From the NCBI RefSeq assembly GCF_003544915.1, contig NZ_CP032097.1, positions 1,054,001 to 1,118,000 of the forward strand: a DNA stretch of 64,000 bases, written 5' to 3'. The DNA comes from Arcobacter ellisii (GTDB taxonomy: Bacteria > Campylobacterota > Campylobacteria > Campylobacterales > Arcobacteraceae). Position numbers and translations under genes: made by a program. Positions within the stretch are counted from its first letter, which is position 1. Every line of letters starts with the position of its first letter. Shown piece by piece: positions 42,803-51,833 of this stretch. Under the pieces are notes generated by a model. The model worked only from the letters and a program-made list of their open reading frames with translations. It was not told the origin of the DNA and did not search any database.

Positions 42803-44437
42803 ATTTTTTATAATAACTGGTACAAAAAACATAGAAACTACATAAGAGATTAAAGTCCCACCTATTAATGCAACTCCAAGTCCTCCAAATACAGCATCAT
42901 TTGCTATTAATGCACTTGCAAATACCATTGTTAAAACTGTTAGAATAATAGGTTTAGACCTTGTTGCCGTTGCTTTTGCAATTGCTTCGTTTATTCCTAA
43001 ACCTTTTTCTTCAACTAATTGTTTTGAAAAATCTATAATTAGAGTTGAATTTCTTGAGTTTATTCCAATAAGTCCTATAAATCCAATAAGTGAAGTTGCT
43101 GTTAAATAAAAAGTATCTGTTGTTATTAAATCCATAATTATATGAGCAATTATAACTCCAATAATTGAGATAAAACTAGATAAAACAATTCCTCCTGAAA
43201 TAGCAAAACTTTTATAATACATAACCATCAAAAAGAAGATTAATACAAGTGCTATAATAAATGCTCCACCTAAATCAATAAAAGTGTCAATAGTTACTTT
43301 TAATTCTCCATCAAATACTAAATCAAATCTTTCGTTTGTTTTTTTATCAATAAATGCAAGATTTAAAAGATTTGTTTTTATAACTTCATAATCATTTGAT
43401 AAACTCTCTAACATCTCATCTCTTGCATTTAAAAGAGGGTAAATTTGACTATCTTTTGAAGTCTCTGCAATTACATTTATCATAGGATTTAGATTTTTTG
43501 AGGTAATTGTTGGTTCTTTTAAACTCTCTTTTATAGTAACTAATTCAGAAATATTTATCATATTTCCTTCTGTATTCATAAGTTTTAAGTTTTCAAGTTT
43601 TGTTTTTAAAGCCTCTTTTGATGAGTTATTTAAAGTTCTTGAGTCATTTAATCTTAAAAATATTGGAATTTGACTTTGAGCATTTTTGTCATTTATAACA
43701 GCTACATTCATTCCTTCAAAGGCTAAATATAAGATGTTTTTTAATTGGTCTAAATCAATTTTACTCATAATAACTTTGCTACTATTCACTTCTAATTCGT
43801 ACATTAAAAAATCATCATCAGCTAAAATATCAATATCAACTAATGTTGCTTGATTTTTTAAAATTTGTGCAATTTTTAAAGCAAAATCTCTTCTACTTTC
43901 AAAAGTTTTTCCACCATAAATTTCAGTTACTATTGAAGCAAGTACAGGAGGACCAGCTGGAAGTTCTATAAACTTGATATTTGCATCATATAAAGAACAA
44001 TTTTTTTGTACATCATCTCTTAGTTTTGTTACAAGATTATAACTTGTAATATCTCTATCTTCTTGTTTTTTGATATTTACCATTAATTCAGCTTGTGATT
44101 CTTTATTTTTTAAAGCACTTTGTTTTACTAAAGCTGCAAAATCAAGAGGTTGACCAACTCCCATAAAAGCTGAAATATTTGTAATATTTTCATCATTTTG
44201 AATATTTTTTACTATACATTGAACAACTTGTTTTGTTTGATTTATACTTGAACCATCTTTTAAATCCACATAAATTGAAAAGGTATCTGAATCTTTACTT
44301 GGAAGCATTTTTGCTTTTGTAATATGTGTTGGAAAAGTTAAAACACTCAAAACAAATAGAATAAAAGTTATTAGATAAACTAAAAATGATTTTTGTTTAC
44401 TCTGTAAAATACTGAATATAAATTTTTCTAATTTCAT
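42782..44437 (-). CDS. RND efflux permease, C-terminal half
   Basis: 551 aa, about half the length of an RND pump (about 1040). It begins at the helix corresponding to TM7 (FLVYLITFILFVLSVLTF). It contains the second periplasmic loops and TM8-12, with LIGINSRNSTLIIDFSKQ (the TM10 region, with Arg where AcrB has Lys940) and ATRSKPIILTVLTM. ATG 44437 has AAGG seven bases upstream. It is in the same frame as the N-terminal half; only TAA plus three codons separate them. Confidence 0.88.
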   Translation of the reverse strand: MKLEKFIFSILQSKQKSFLVYLITFILFVLSVLTFPTHITKAKMLPSKDSDTFSIYVDLKDGSSINQTKQVVQCIVKNIQNDENITNISAFMGVGQPLDFAALVKQSALKNKESQAELMVNIKKQEDRDITSYNLVTKLRDDVQKNCSLYDANIKFIELPAGPPVLASIVTEIYGGKTFESRRDFALKIAQILKNQATLVDIDILADDDFLMYELEVNSSKVIMSKIDLDQLKNILYLAFEGMNVAVINDKNAQSQIPIFLRLNDSRTLNNSSKEALKTKLENLKLMNTEGNMINISELVTIKESLKEPTITSKNLNPMINVIAETSKDSQIYPLLNARDEMLESLSNDYEVIKTNLLNLAFIDKKTNERFDLVFDGELKVTIDTFIDLGGAFIIALVLIFFLMVMYYKSFAISGGIVLSSFISIIGVIIAHIIMDLITTDTFYLTATSLIGFIGLIGINSRNSTLIIDFSKQLVEEKGLGINEAIAKATATRSKPIILTVLTMVFASALIANDAVFGGLGVALIGGTLISYVVSMFFVPVIIKNQLKKIL

Positions 44438-44446
44438 TTTAATACC

Positions 44447-46006
44447 TTACAAAAATTTTTTTACAAAATATGGAGTAAACGCATAAGCAACAAATAAAGA
44501 AACAGCTAAAGAAATAGGTACAAAAACTGGAAGTGGATGCATAAATTGTCCCATCATTCCACCAACAAAAAACATTGGAATAAAAGTCATAATAATTGCA
44601 ATTGTAGCTATATTTGTTGCATTTCCTATCTCATTTGTGGCATTTATAGTTAAAGGTGTTATATCCATCGTTGGTGATTCATTTTTATGTCTGTGAATGT
44701 TTTCAATTACAATAATAGCTGCATCAACAAGCATTCCTAATGATACAATCAAAGCAAAAAGAGTAATTCTATTTACCGTTTCACCTAACATAAATCCAAT
44801 AAAAAGTGTAAGTGATAAAATCATTGGAACAGCTAAAGAGACAATCATTGCTTCTTTAAATCCTAATGTAAAAATCAAAAGAATGGCAATTATAACAATT
44901 GAGATTAATAAACTAAATACAAGTTCATTTACAGCTTTATTTGCTGTATATCCATCATCTCTTGTTATTATATATTTTATATTTTTAGCTAATAATTCAT
45001 CTTTTATTGAATCCATATAAGAAAAAATCTCTTTATTTATAGTAACTGAATTAGCACCTTTTAGTTTTGAAGCACTTAGGGTTACTTGATTTGATTCTTC
45101 AAAATCATTAGCCGTATTTCTTGTATAAATCAAAGCCTCTTCTTTATTTTGTATATCATAAGATTTTTCGATTGTTGCAATATCTTTTAGATAAATTGGT
45201 GTTTGAGAATTATAAGAGATGATTAGATTTTTTAAATCATTTTCATTTTCAATTGCTTGTTTTATCCCAAAAACTACAATAGAAGAATCAGTTGTATTTG
45301 TTGTGATATTTGGAGTTTTATAAGATAATGCTTGAATTTGTTTCATAACTTGTCCTAAAGATAAGTTATAACTTGAAAGTCTATTTGAATCAACTAAAAC
45401 ATTAAATTGTTCTTTATGTTCCCCTTTTAAATCAACAAGAGCAACATTTTTTATTTTATTTATCTCTTTTGAAATACGACTTACTTCATTATAAAGTTCA
45501 GTTTTTGAAATCAAATCTTTGTTATTTTCTTTTGCACTATAAAATGCAATTGTTGCTATTGGAATATCTGTATCAATATCCATAGTTTTAATTATTGGTT
45601 GCATTGCACCTTGTGGCATCATATCCATATTTCTCATTACTTGGTCATAAAGTTTTAAATTTGATTTTTCTTTATCTTCTCCAATATAATATTGAACTTG
45701 AACAATTCCCACAGAATCTTTAGCATATGAGTAGATATGTTCAACCCCTTTTATTTCTCTAATTTTCTTTTCAAGTGGTTCGATTATTACTTTTTGAATT
45801 TCACTAGGAAGCGCACCTGGAAGTGCAACAATAACAACTCCACCACTTACTTTTATTTGAGGATTCTCTTCTCTTGGCATAAAAACTAATGAGATATAAC
45901 CTAATACTAAAATAAAAATTCCAAAAATTAGCGTTAGTGGATGATTTATAAAAGCTAATGATAATTTTCCCGCAATATTAAGTTTTTTATCTATTTTACT
46001 ATTCAT
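44447..46006 (-). CDS. RND efflux permease, N-terminal half
   Basis: 519 aa: TM1 (LIFGIFILVLGYISLVFM), the first porter loops (GALPSEIQKVIIEPLE) and TM2-6, ending FTPYFVKKFL. The TM4 motif reads GMLVDAAIIVIENIHRH, with one of the two AcrB aspartates replaced by Ala. Ends exactly between TM6 and TM7 at TAA 44447-44449. The two halves may assemble as two chains, or the stop may be a mutation in one gene. Third gene of the TolC-adaptor-RND operon. Confidence 0.88.
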   Translation of the reverse strand: MNSKIDKKLNIAGKLSLAFINHPLTLIFGIFILVLGYISLVFMPREENPQIKVSGGVVIVALPGALPSEIQKVIIEPLEKKIREIKGVEHIYSYAKDSVGIVQVQYYIGEDKEKSNLKLYDQVMRNMDMMPQGAMQPIIKTMDIDTDIPIATIAFYSAKENNKDLISKTELYNEVSRISKEINKIKNVALVDLKGEHKEQFNVLVDSNRLSSYNLSLGQVMKQIQALSYKTPNITTNTTDSSIVVFGIKQAIENENDLKNLIISYNSQTPIYLKDIATIEKSYDIQNKEEALIYTRNTANDFEESNQVTLSASKLKGANSVTINKEIFSYMDSIKDELLAKNIKYIITRDDGYTANKAVNELVFSLLISIVIIAILLIFTLGFKEAMIVSLAVPMILSLTLFIGFMLGETVNRITLFALIVSLGMLVDAAIIVIENIHRHKNESPTMDITPLTINATNEIGNATNIATIAIIMTFIPMFFVGGMMGQFMHPLPVFVPISLAVSLFVAYAFTPYFVKKFL

Positions 46007-46016
46007 TCACAAATTC

Positions 46017-46775
46017 CTAATTCTCTAAATTTAGTAAAATTTTAGAGTACATTCCAGGATAGATATTAAAATCTTTTTTATCAAAAGAGATTTTTAATAC
46101 AAAAGAGTGTGTTAAATCAACTGTATTTGGAATAATTGCACTTATAGTTCCTTGGGTTTTAAAATTTTGTGAACTTATCTCAATATCTACTTTTTGACCA
46201 ATTTTTATATTATTTAGATTTGATTCAGAAATATTTGTTTTAATTAAAAGTGTTGATAAATCAGTTAAAACAAATGCAGGCATTCCAGGTATTGACATTT
46301 CACCAGCTTTTATTGATTTTTTTATAATCAATCCATCATTTGGTGCTTTTATTTTTAGATAATCATATTGAGTATTTATCTCTTTTAATTTTGCTTTTGT
46401 TATATCTATCATATTTTTTGTATTTGTTAGATTTAGTTCCATTTGTTCAACTTCATAAAGTGAAACTAAATCTTGAGCTAATAGATTTTTATATCTTTTT
46501 AGATTTACTTCTATGTTGTTTTTTTGATTTTGTAAAATTTGAAGATTTAATTCAATCTCTTTTTTATTTGAATCCATATTTGATGAATCAATTTCATATA
46601 AAATATCACCTTTTTTTACATTTGAACCTTCTTTTACGTAAACCTCTTTTATATAACCCATATTTCTACTTGTGATTATTTTTTCATTATCTGATTCTAC
46701 TGTTCCTGATAACTCTATTTGAGTTCCTGCAAATAAATTTATACAAAAAAGTGTTGTTAATAGTGCCTTTATCAT
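46017..46775 (-). CDS. RND periplasmic adaptor (HlyD-like)
   Basis: 252 aa, shorter than typical adaptors (350-400). Signal peptide MIKALLTTLFCINLFAG. The lipoyl half-motifs GYIKEVYVKEGSNVKKGD and YLKIKAPNDGLIIKKSIKAGEM flank a coiled hairpin. Then comes a beta-barrel region. Links the inner pump to TolC. Start overlaps the stop of the TolC-like gene by one base. Confidence 0.9.
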   Translation of the reverse strand: MIKALLTTLFCINLFAGTQIELSGTVESDNEKIITSRNMGYIKEVYVKEGSNVKKGDILYEIDSSNMDSNKKEIELNLQILQNQKNNIEVNLKRYKNLLAQDLVSLYEVEQMELNLTNTKNMIDITKAKLKEINTQYDYLKIKAPNDGLIIKKSIKAGEMSIPGMPAFVLTDLSTLLIKTNISESNLNNIKIGQKVDIEISSQNFKTQGTISAIIPNTVDLTHSFVLKISFDKKDFNIYPGMYSKILLNLEN

Positions 46776-48130
46776 TAGTTATTTTCCTCTTTGATATTTT
46801 GTCCTAAAATAAGATTTATGTTTGCTAAAGCAAGAGCTTTTTCATATCTTGCTTGAATTAGCATAGATTCATTTTTTCTATAATTTGCCTCTTGCAAAAG
46901 TAAATTGGTCATAGAAATTAGTCTATTTTGATACTGTAATTTTGCTTGTTCAAGGATATTGTTAGCTAAATTTTTAGCTTCGATTTTTTCTTTTAAAATA
47001 GCCTCTTTTGCTTCTAAATTTAAAATCGCTTTTTTTAGTTCAAGTTTAATAGCATCTTTTAATTTTTCTTGATTTAAAGTTGCTTTTACGTACTCTATTT
47101 TAGATTTTTCTTTTTCTACATCACGTGTTCCATCAAATAAAGTAAGTGATAAACCAACTAAAGCTATATAATAATTTTTATCATCATCAATAGTTAATTT
47201 ATCATCATTATAACCATACTCTAAATGAGAATAAAGAGTTGGATAATAAGCACTTTTTGCTATTTCAATACTCTTTTTATTTGCATTTACTTGAATATCT
47301 TGTATTTTAATTTCATCTCTATTCTCTAAAGCAATTTTATAAAGTTCTTCTTCGTTTGGAAAATGAAAATATCTATTTTCAAGCTCTTGTACATCACTTA
47401 TTTCATCATTTGAACTTAAAAATCTAAGATATGCTAAAGCTAATTGAAAATTGTTTTTTGCTTCAATAAGTGTTGAGTTTATATTAAGCTCATAAACTTT
47501 AGCTTCATTTACATCAATTTTTGTAACAAATCCCTCTTTGTGAAAAGCATCTGCACTTTCAACAATTTTAGAAACAGCAATTTTTGCTTTTTCTAAAGCT
47601 TGAACAAAATCTTTTGCAACTACTGCACTATTGTAAGCTTTTAAAACCTCAAACTCTAAAGTTTTTTTATCAAGATTATATTTTAATTCATTTGCTTTTT
47701 CTTGAAGTTTTAAAATATCCTTTTGATTTGAGAGTTTAAAACCTGTAAAAAGTGGAATATCATAAGTGATTTTTGTATTAAAATTGTTTCTATCATCTGG
47801 ATAGTTTAAATCTGTTGGTTGAATGTCAAAATTACTCATATCTCCAACTTGAGCAAATCCAAAATCTCTAAAACTTGCTTCCCTTGAAGAGAGTTTTGAA
47901 TTAAAAACATATCCTGCATGATTTGTTCTATTAAACTCTTCACTAATAGAGAGTTTCCCATAATTTATGTAGTCAATCATTTTTGAATCAAGTTTTGATG
48001 AATCAATATTAAGTTGTTGTTGTTGTAAATCTTTACTATTTTTAATTGTCATTTCTAAAACTTCTTCGAAGTTTATACTTTGAGCATAGGTAAAAGAAAC
48101 AATAAGTAAAGATAAATAAATCTTATGCAT
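46775..48130 (-). CDS. TolC-family outer membrane efflux protein
   Basis: 451 aa. Signal peptide KIYLSLLIVSFTYAQ. Two OEP repeats with long helices: INFEEVLEMTIKNSKDLQQQ and, in the second repeat, AYYPTLYSHLEYGY with LLQEANYRKNESMLIQARYEKALALANINLILG. Forms the trimeric outer-membrane duct for the pump encoded downstream. ATG has AGGA upstream. Confidence 0.9.
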   Translation of the reverse strand: MHKIYLSLLIVSFTYAQSINFEEVLEMTIKNSKDLQQQQLNIDSSKLDSKMIDYINYGKLSISEEFNRTNHAGYVFNSKLSSREASFRDFGFAQVGDMSNFDIQPTDLNYPDDRNNFNTKITYDIPLFTGFKLSNQKDILKLQEKANELKYNLDKKTLEFEVLKAYNSAVVAKDFVQALEKAKIAVSKIVESADAFHKEGFVTKIDVNEAKVYELNINSTLIEAKNNFQLALAYLRFLSSNDEISDVQELENRYFHFPNEEELYKIALENRDEIKIQDIQVNANKKSIEIAKSAYYPTLYSHLEYGYNDDKLTIDDDKNYYIALVGLSLTLFDGTRDVEKEKSKIEYVKATLNQEKLKDAIKLELKKAILNLEAKEAILKEKIEAKNLANNILEQAKLQYQNRLISMTNLLLQEANYRKNESMLIQARYEKALALANINLILGQNIKEENN

Positions 48131-48163
48131 ATAAATAAATCCTATGTATATTAAAATTTTGTG

Positions 48164-48169
48164 ATTATA
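48164..48169 (-). promoter_or_regulatory. -10 box of the TolC-adaptor-RND operon
   Basis: TATAAT on the minus strand in TAGTATAATCAC, about 34 bp before the TolC ATG. Confidence 0.45.
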
Positions 48170-48270
48170 CTATAAAAAAGCCATCTTTTTTAGAACAAAT
48201 ATAAAATTTATTTATAATATAAAATTAAATTCTTATTATTATAAATTTTAATTATTAAAGAAATAAATTG

Positions 48271-48317
48271 ATATAATCACTTTTAAAAAATATATAATCA
48301 TTTTAAACATATGTTTA
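48271..48317. promoter_or_regulatory. direct repeat and palindrome before the sulfurtransferase gene
   Basis: ATATAATCACTTTTAAA at 48271 recurs nearly exactly at 48292, 21 bp (two helical turns) away. Each copy carries a TATAAT box. The second runs into the perfect 14-bp palindrome TAAACATATGTTTA at 48304-48317. Looks like a regulated promoter with tandem or alternative starts. The 235-bp gap 48131-48365 otherwise holds only AT-rich sequence. Confidence 0.4.
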
Positions 48318-48365
48318 TCTATTTTGTCTTAAAATTTTCGAGTTTTGTGTCTAAAAAGGACTATA

Positions 48366-49234
48366 ATGAAAAAAGTATTTAAAATACCTTTTGTTTTTTT
48401 TCTTCTGATTTCTTCTTTATTTTCAAATCCAATTGAAAACAAATTCCTTCAATAACACCTATAGATTGGCTAAAAGCAAATATAAATAACCCAAACTTAG
48501 TAATTGTTGATTTACGATTGTACGAAGATTATCAAAAAGGGCATTTAAAAAATGCAGTAAATATCCCTGGTTTAGAATCTTTATTTGATGATAACTTTTT
48601 TATGCCAAAACTTGATATTTTAAAAGAGTTATTTAGTAAAGCAGGAATTGATTCAAATAAATTAGTAGTTGCTTATGACAATGGAGATTTTATTTGGGCT
48701 GCTAGGTTTTATTGGATATTACAAACTTTAGGGCATGAAAATGTGGGAATTTCAAAAGTTGCTTATGGAAAAGAGTTGATGGACAACTTTGAAATCTCTA
48801 CAGTTGATTTTATTGCAAATAGAAGTGAGTTTATCCCAAGAATTGATAATTCAAAAATAGAGACAAAGTTAAGTACACTTCTTTCTATTGGAAATAAAAC
48901 TATTATTGATGGAAGACAAGAAGAACATTATGATGGTAAAAAATCAATTGCAAAAAGATTTGGACATATTCCAACAGCTAAAAATTATGCTTGTACACAA
49001 AATTTCCAAGTAAATGAAGCTGGGAATAAAATGAGAGAATTTTCAGAGTTAAAAGAGATATATAAAGATATTCCAAAAGATAAAAAAGTTCTTTTATATT
49101 GTGATGGTGGGGCAGATTCAGCTTTAAATTATATTGTTTTACAAGAATTAGGTTATAAAACAGCTGTTTATGATGGTTCTTGGGCAGAGTGGGGCAATGA
49201 TGAATCAGTTCCAATTGAAAATCCATCAAAATAA
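48366..49234 (+). pseudogene. periplasmic thiosulfate-sulfurtransferase gene with a -1 frameshift
   Basis: ATG 48366 opens a signal peptide (MKKVFKIPFVFFLLISSLFS), but this frame stops at TAA 48453. The mature protein continues in another frame from about 48437: IPSITPIDWLKANINNP, then first rhodanese domain VIVDLRLYEDYQKGHLKNA and a second domain with the active-site loop YCDGGADSA. One missing A in the run AAAA at 48436-48439 explains it; restoring it gives NPIEKQIPSITPIDW. An internal start at 48518 would make 238 aa without signal or full first domain. It could be a true mutation, phase variation or a sequencing error. Confidence 0.8.
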
Positions 49235-49246
49235 GCAGTTTAAAAT

Positions 49247-51040
49247 ATGAAAGGTTCTATAAAAAGTAAATTAACTTTTATTATTTTAGCTGTAACAACA
49301 ATTACAAGTGCAATAGGTTATATCGGTTTTATCTCTTGGTATATGAATGAACAATATAAAAAAACAATAGAATTATCAAATACAATTGGTATAGTTATTT
49401 CTCAAGATGTAGGAAAACTTATACTTTTAGATGATGTATCAGCAGCAGCTGATATTTCAACTCAATTAAAATCTTTTACAAATCTTCAAAAATTAGTTTT
49501 ATATAAAAAAGATGGAAAGCCTATTTTACAGTATAACATTGATAATAAAAGTTTTGATGTTCCAAAAATTGATTTTAAAAATATAGATGAAATTTCAAAA
49601 AATGAAAATCTAATTACAATTTATCACAAAGCAAATTATCAAGATACATATTTAGGAGTTGTTTTTTTTGAGTTTAAAGTAGAATCTTTAAGTGATATTA
49701 TAAAAAAAGATATTTTTGTAATAATCCTAATTTTTATGTATGTTTTAGGAATTTCATTTATTCTTGCAAAAACATTTGCAACAAAGTTTACAGAACCAGT
49801 TTTAAAATTAGTCTCTTTTCTTGAAAGAATTGATAAAACAGAATCTTTAAGTAAAAGAGTAATAACAAGTGAAAAAAATGAGTTTGGTAAGTTGTATAAA
49901 GAAGTTAATACAATGCTAGAACGAATTGAAAACTCTTATTATATTTTAAAAGTTGCATCAGCTGCATTTGAAACTCAAAGTGGAATGATAATTACAGATG
50001 CAAATCAAAAAATTCTTCAAGTAAATAAATCTTTTTCAAAAATTACAGGTTATACTCTTGATGAAGTTATAGGTAAAAAACCAGCTCTTTTTAAATCAGG
50101 ATTACATAATAAAGAGTTTTATGACAAGATGTTTGATTCATTAAGAAAGAATAATTTTTGGATGGGTGAAATTACGAATATAAAAAAAGATGGTTCACTT
50201 ATAAATGAGCATTTGATTATTCAATCTGTTTTAAATGAAAAGAATGAAGTAATTTATTATGTTGCCTCTTTTTTAGATACAACAAAACAAAAAGAGATTG
50301 AAAATCAATTGGAAATAAATCAACAAATTTTATTACAACAAGCAAAACTTGCAGCAATGGGAGAGATGCTAGAAAATATTGCTCATCAATGGAAACAGCC
50401 TTTATCTATAATCACAACTTTGACTTCTGGAATTCTTTTAAATAAAGAGTTGAATATATTAACCGATGAGTTTTTAAAAGATGGACTTAATAACATAACA
50501 AATTCAGTTAAATATATGTCAAAAACAATTGATGATTTTAGAAATTTTTATAATAACAAATTAGAAAAAAAAGAGTTTTCTATTAAAAATTCTATTGAAA
50601 AATCTTTAGTATTACTTTCATCTAAATTGATGAAAAATAATGTAATTATTGTTAAAAATATTGAAGATATTGAAATTTTAGGTAATGAAAATGAACTTAT
50701 TCAGGTTTATATGAATATTTTGAATAATGCTATGGATTCATTGGAAAATTTAAAAGATGAAATTAAAATCATAAAAATAACTGGAAGAATTGAAGGAAAT
50801 AAAGCATATATTGAGTTTTTAGATAATGCTGGTGGAATAAATGAAGAGATTATTGATAAAATTTTTGATAGTCATTTTACAACAAAAGATGCGACAAAAG
50901 GAACAGGAATTGGTTTATATATGTCAAGAATTATTATATCAAAGGCAAAAGGAGAATTAAATGTTTTTAATAAAACATTTGATTTTAAAGAAAAAAGCTA
51001 CAAAGGTGCAAATTTTATAATAACTTTGCCTCTTAAATAA
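49247..51040 (+). CDS. PAS-domain sensor histidine kinase
   Basis: 597 aa. Two membrane segments (about 8-30 and 152-175) enclose a periplasmic sensor. A HAMP-like linker follows, then a PAS domain (AAFETQSGMIITDANQK, KITGYTLDEVIGKKP), the HisKA region AAMGEMLENIAHQWKQPL with the phospho-His, and the HATPase with N box NILNNAMDSL, DNAGGI and GTGIGLYMSR. No response regulator is adjacent. Begins 12 bp after the sulfurtransferase gene, so probably co-transcribed with it. Confidence 0.93.
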   Translation: MKGSIKSKLTFIILAVTTITSAIGYIGFISWYMNEQYKKTIELSNTIGIVISQDVGKLILLDDVSAAADISTQLKSFTNLQKLVLYKKDGKPILQYNIDNKSFDVPKIDFKNIDEISKNENLITIYHKANYQDTYLGVVFFEFKVESLSDIIKKDIFVIILIFMYVLGISFILAKTFATKFTEPVLKLVSFLERIDKTESLSKRVITSEKNEFGKLYKEVNTMLERIENSYYILKVASAAFETQSGMIITDANQKILQVNKSFSKITGYTLDEVIGKKPALFKSGLHNKEFYDKMFDSLRKNNFWMGEITNIKKDGSLINEHLIIQSVLNEKNEVIYYVASFLDTTKQKEIENQLEINQQILLQQAKLAAMGEMLENIAHQWKQPLSIITTLTSGILLNKELNILTDEFLKDGLNNITNSVKYMSKTIDDFRNFYNNKLEKKEFSIKNSIEKSLVLLSSKLMKNNVIIVKNIEDIEILGNENELIQVYMNILNNAMDSLENLKDEIKIIKITGRIEGNKAYIEFLDNAGGINEEIIDKIFDSHFTTKDATKGTGIGLYMSRIIISKAKGELNVFNKTFDFKEKSYKGANFIITLPLK

Positions 51041-51043
51041 AAG

Positions 51044-51772
51044 CTATTTAAAGGATTGTGCTAGATTTCCAATTATTAATTGCCATCCATCTATTATGAT
51101 GAAAAAGATGATTTTAATAGGTAGTGAAATCATAACTGGTGGTAACATCATCATCCCTAGACTCATAAGAATTGAAGCAACGATAATATCAATTACTAGA
51201 AATGGTAAAAAGATTAAAAATCCTATTTCAAATGCTGTTCTTAATTCACTAACAATAAATGCAGGCATTAAAAGAGTTAATGGTACATCATCAATATTTT
51301 TAGGATTTGGTTCTTTTTTTATTCTGTAAAATAGTGCTAAATCAGCTTCTCTTGTATTTTTAATCATAAACTCTTTAAAAGGTTTAACACCTTTTTCAAA
51401 AGCTTCTTCATATCCAATTTTTTCATCCATATAAGGAACAATTCCCTCTTCCCAAGATTTCTTAGCATAAGGTTCCATAATAAAAATAGTTAATATAAGT
51501 GCTAGAGAAATTACAATTTGAGTTGGTGGAGTTTGTTGTAAACCCATTGCTTGTCTTAAAAGTGAAAATACAATTACAATTCTAGTAAATGAAGTAACCA
51601 TAAGTATTAGTGTTGGTGCAAGCACCATTAAAGTTAAAATAACTGCAATATTTATTGTTTTTACAAATTGGGCAGGTTCATTTAATGCAGCAACAGAAAG
51701 ATTTACAATAGGAGCTGTATCTTCTGCAAAGGCTAAAATAGAAAAAAGTAAAAAAGAAATTATAATTTTCAA
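51044..51772 (-). CDS. fliP: flagellar export apparatus protein FliP
   Basis: 242 aa, TTG start with AGGA six bases upstream. A cleavable signal peptide (IISFLLFSILAFA), then four membrane segments; TSFTRIVIVFSLLRQAMGLQQTPP, MPAFIVSELRTAFEIGFLIFLPFLVID and MMLPPVMISLPIKI are FliP hallmarks. Forms the export gate with FliQ and FliR. Last gene of the leftward block after mrdA. Confidence 0.96.
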   Translation of the reverse strand: MKIIISFLLFSILAFAEDTAPIVNLSVAALNEPAQFVKTINIAVILTLMVLAPTLILMVTSFTRIVIVFSLLRQAMGLQQTPPTQIVISLALILTIFIMEPYAKKSWEEGIVPYMDEKIGYEEAFEKGVKPFKEFMIKNTREADLALFYRIKKEPNPKNIDDVPLTLLMPAFIVSELRTAFEIGFLIFLPFLVIDIIVASILMSLGMMMLPPVMISLPIKIIFFIIIDGWQLIIGNLAQSFK

Positions 51773-51833
51773 AGAAAATCCTATTTAAAAAATGAAGCCA
51801 ATATTATCTAAAAAAGCTTTAAAAGGGCTATAA

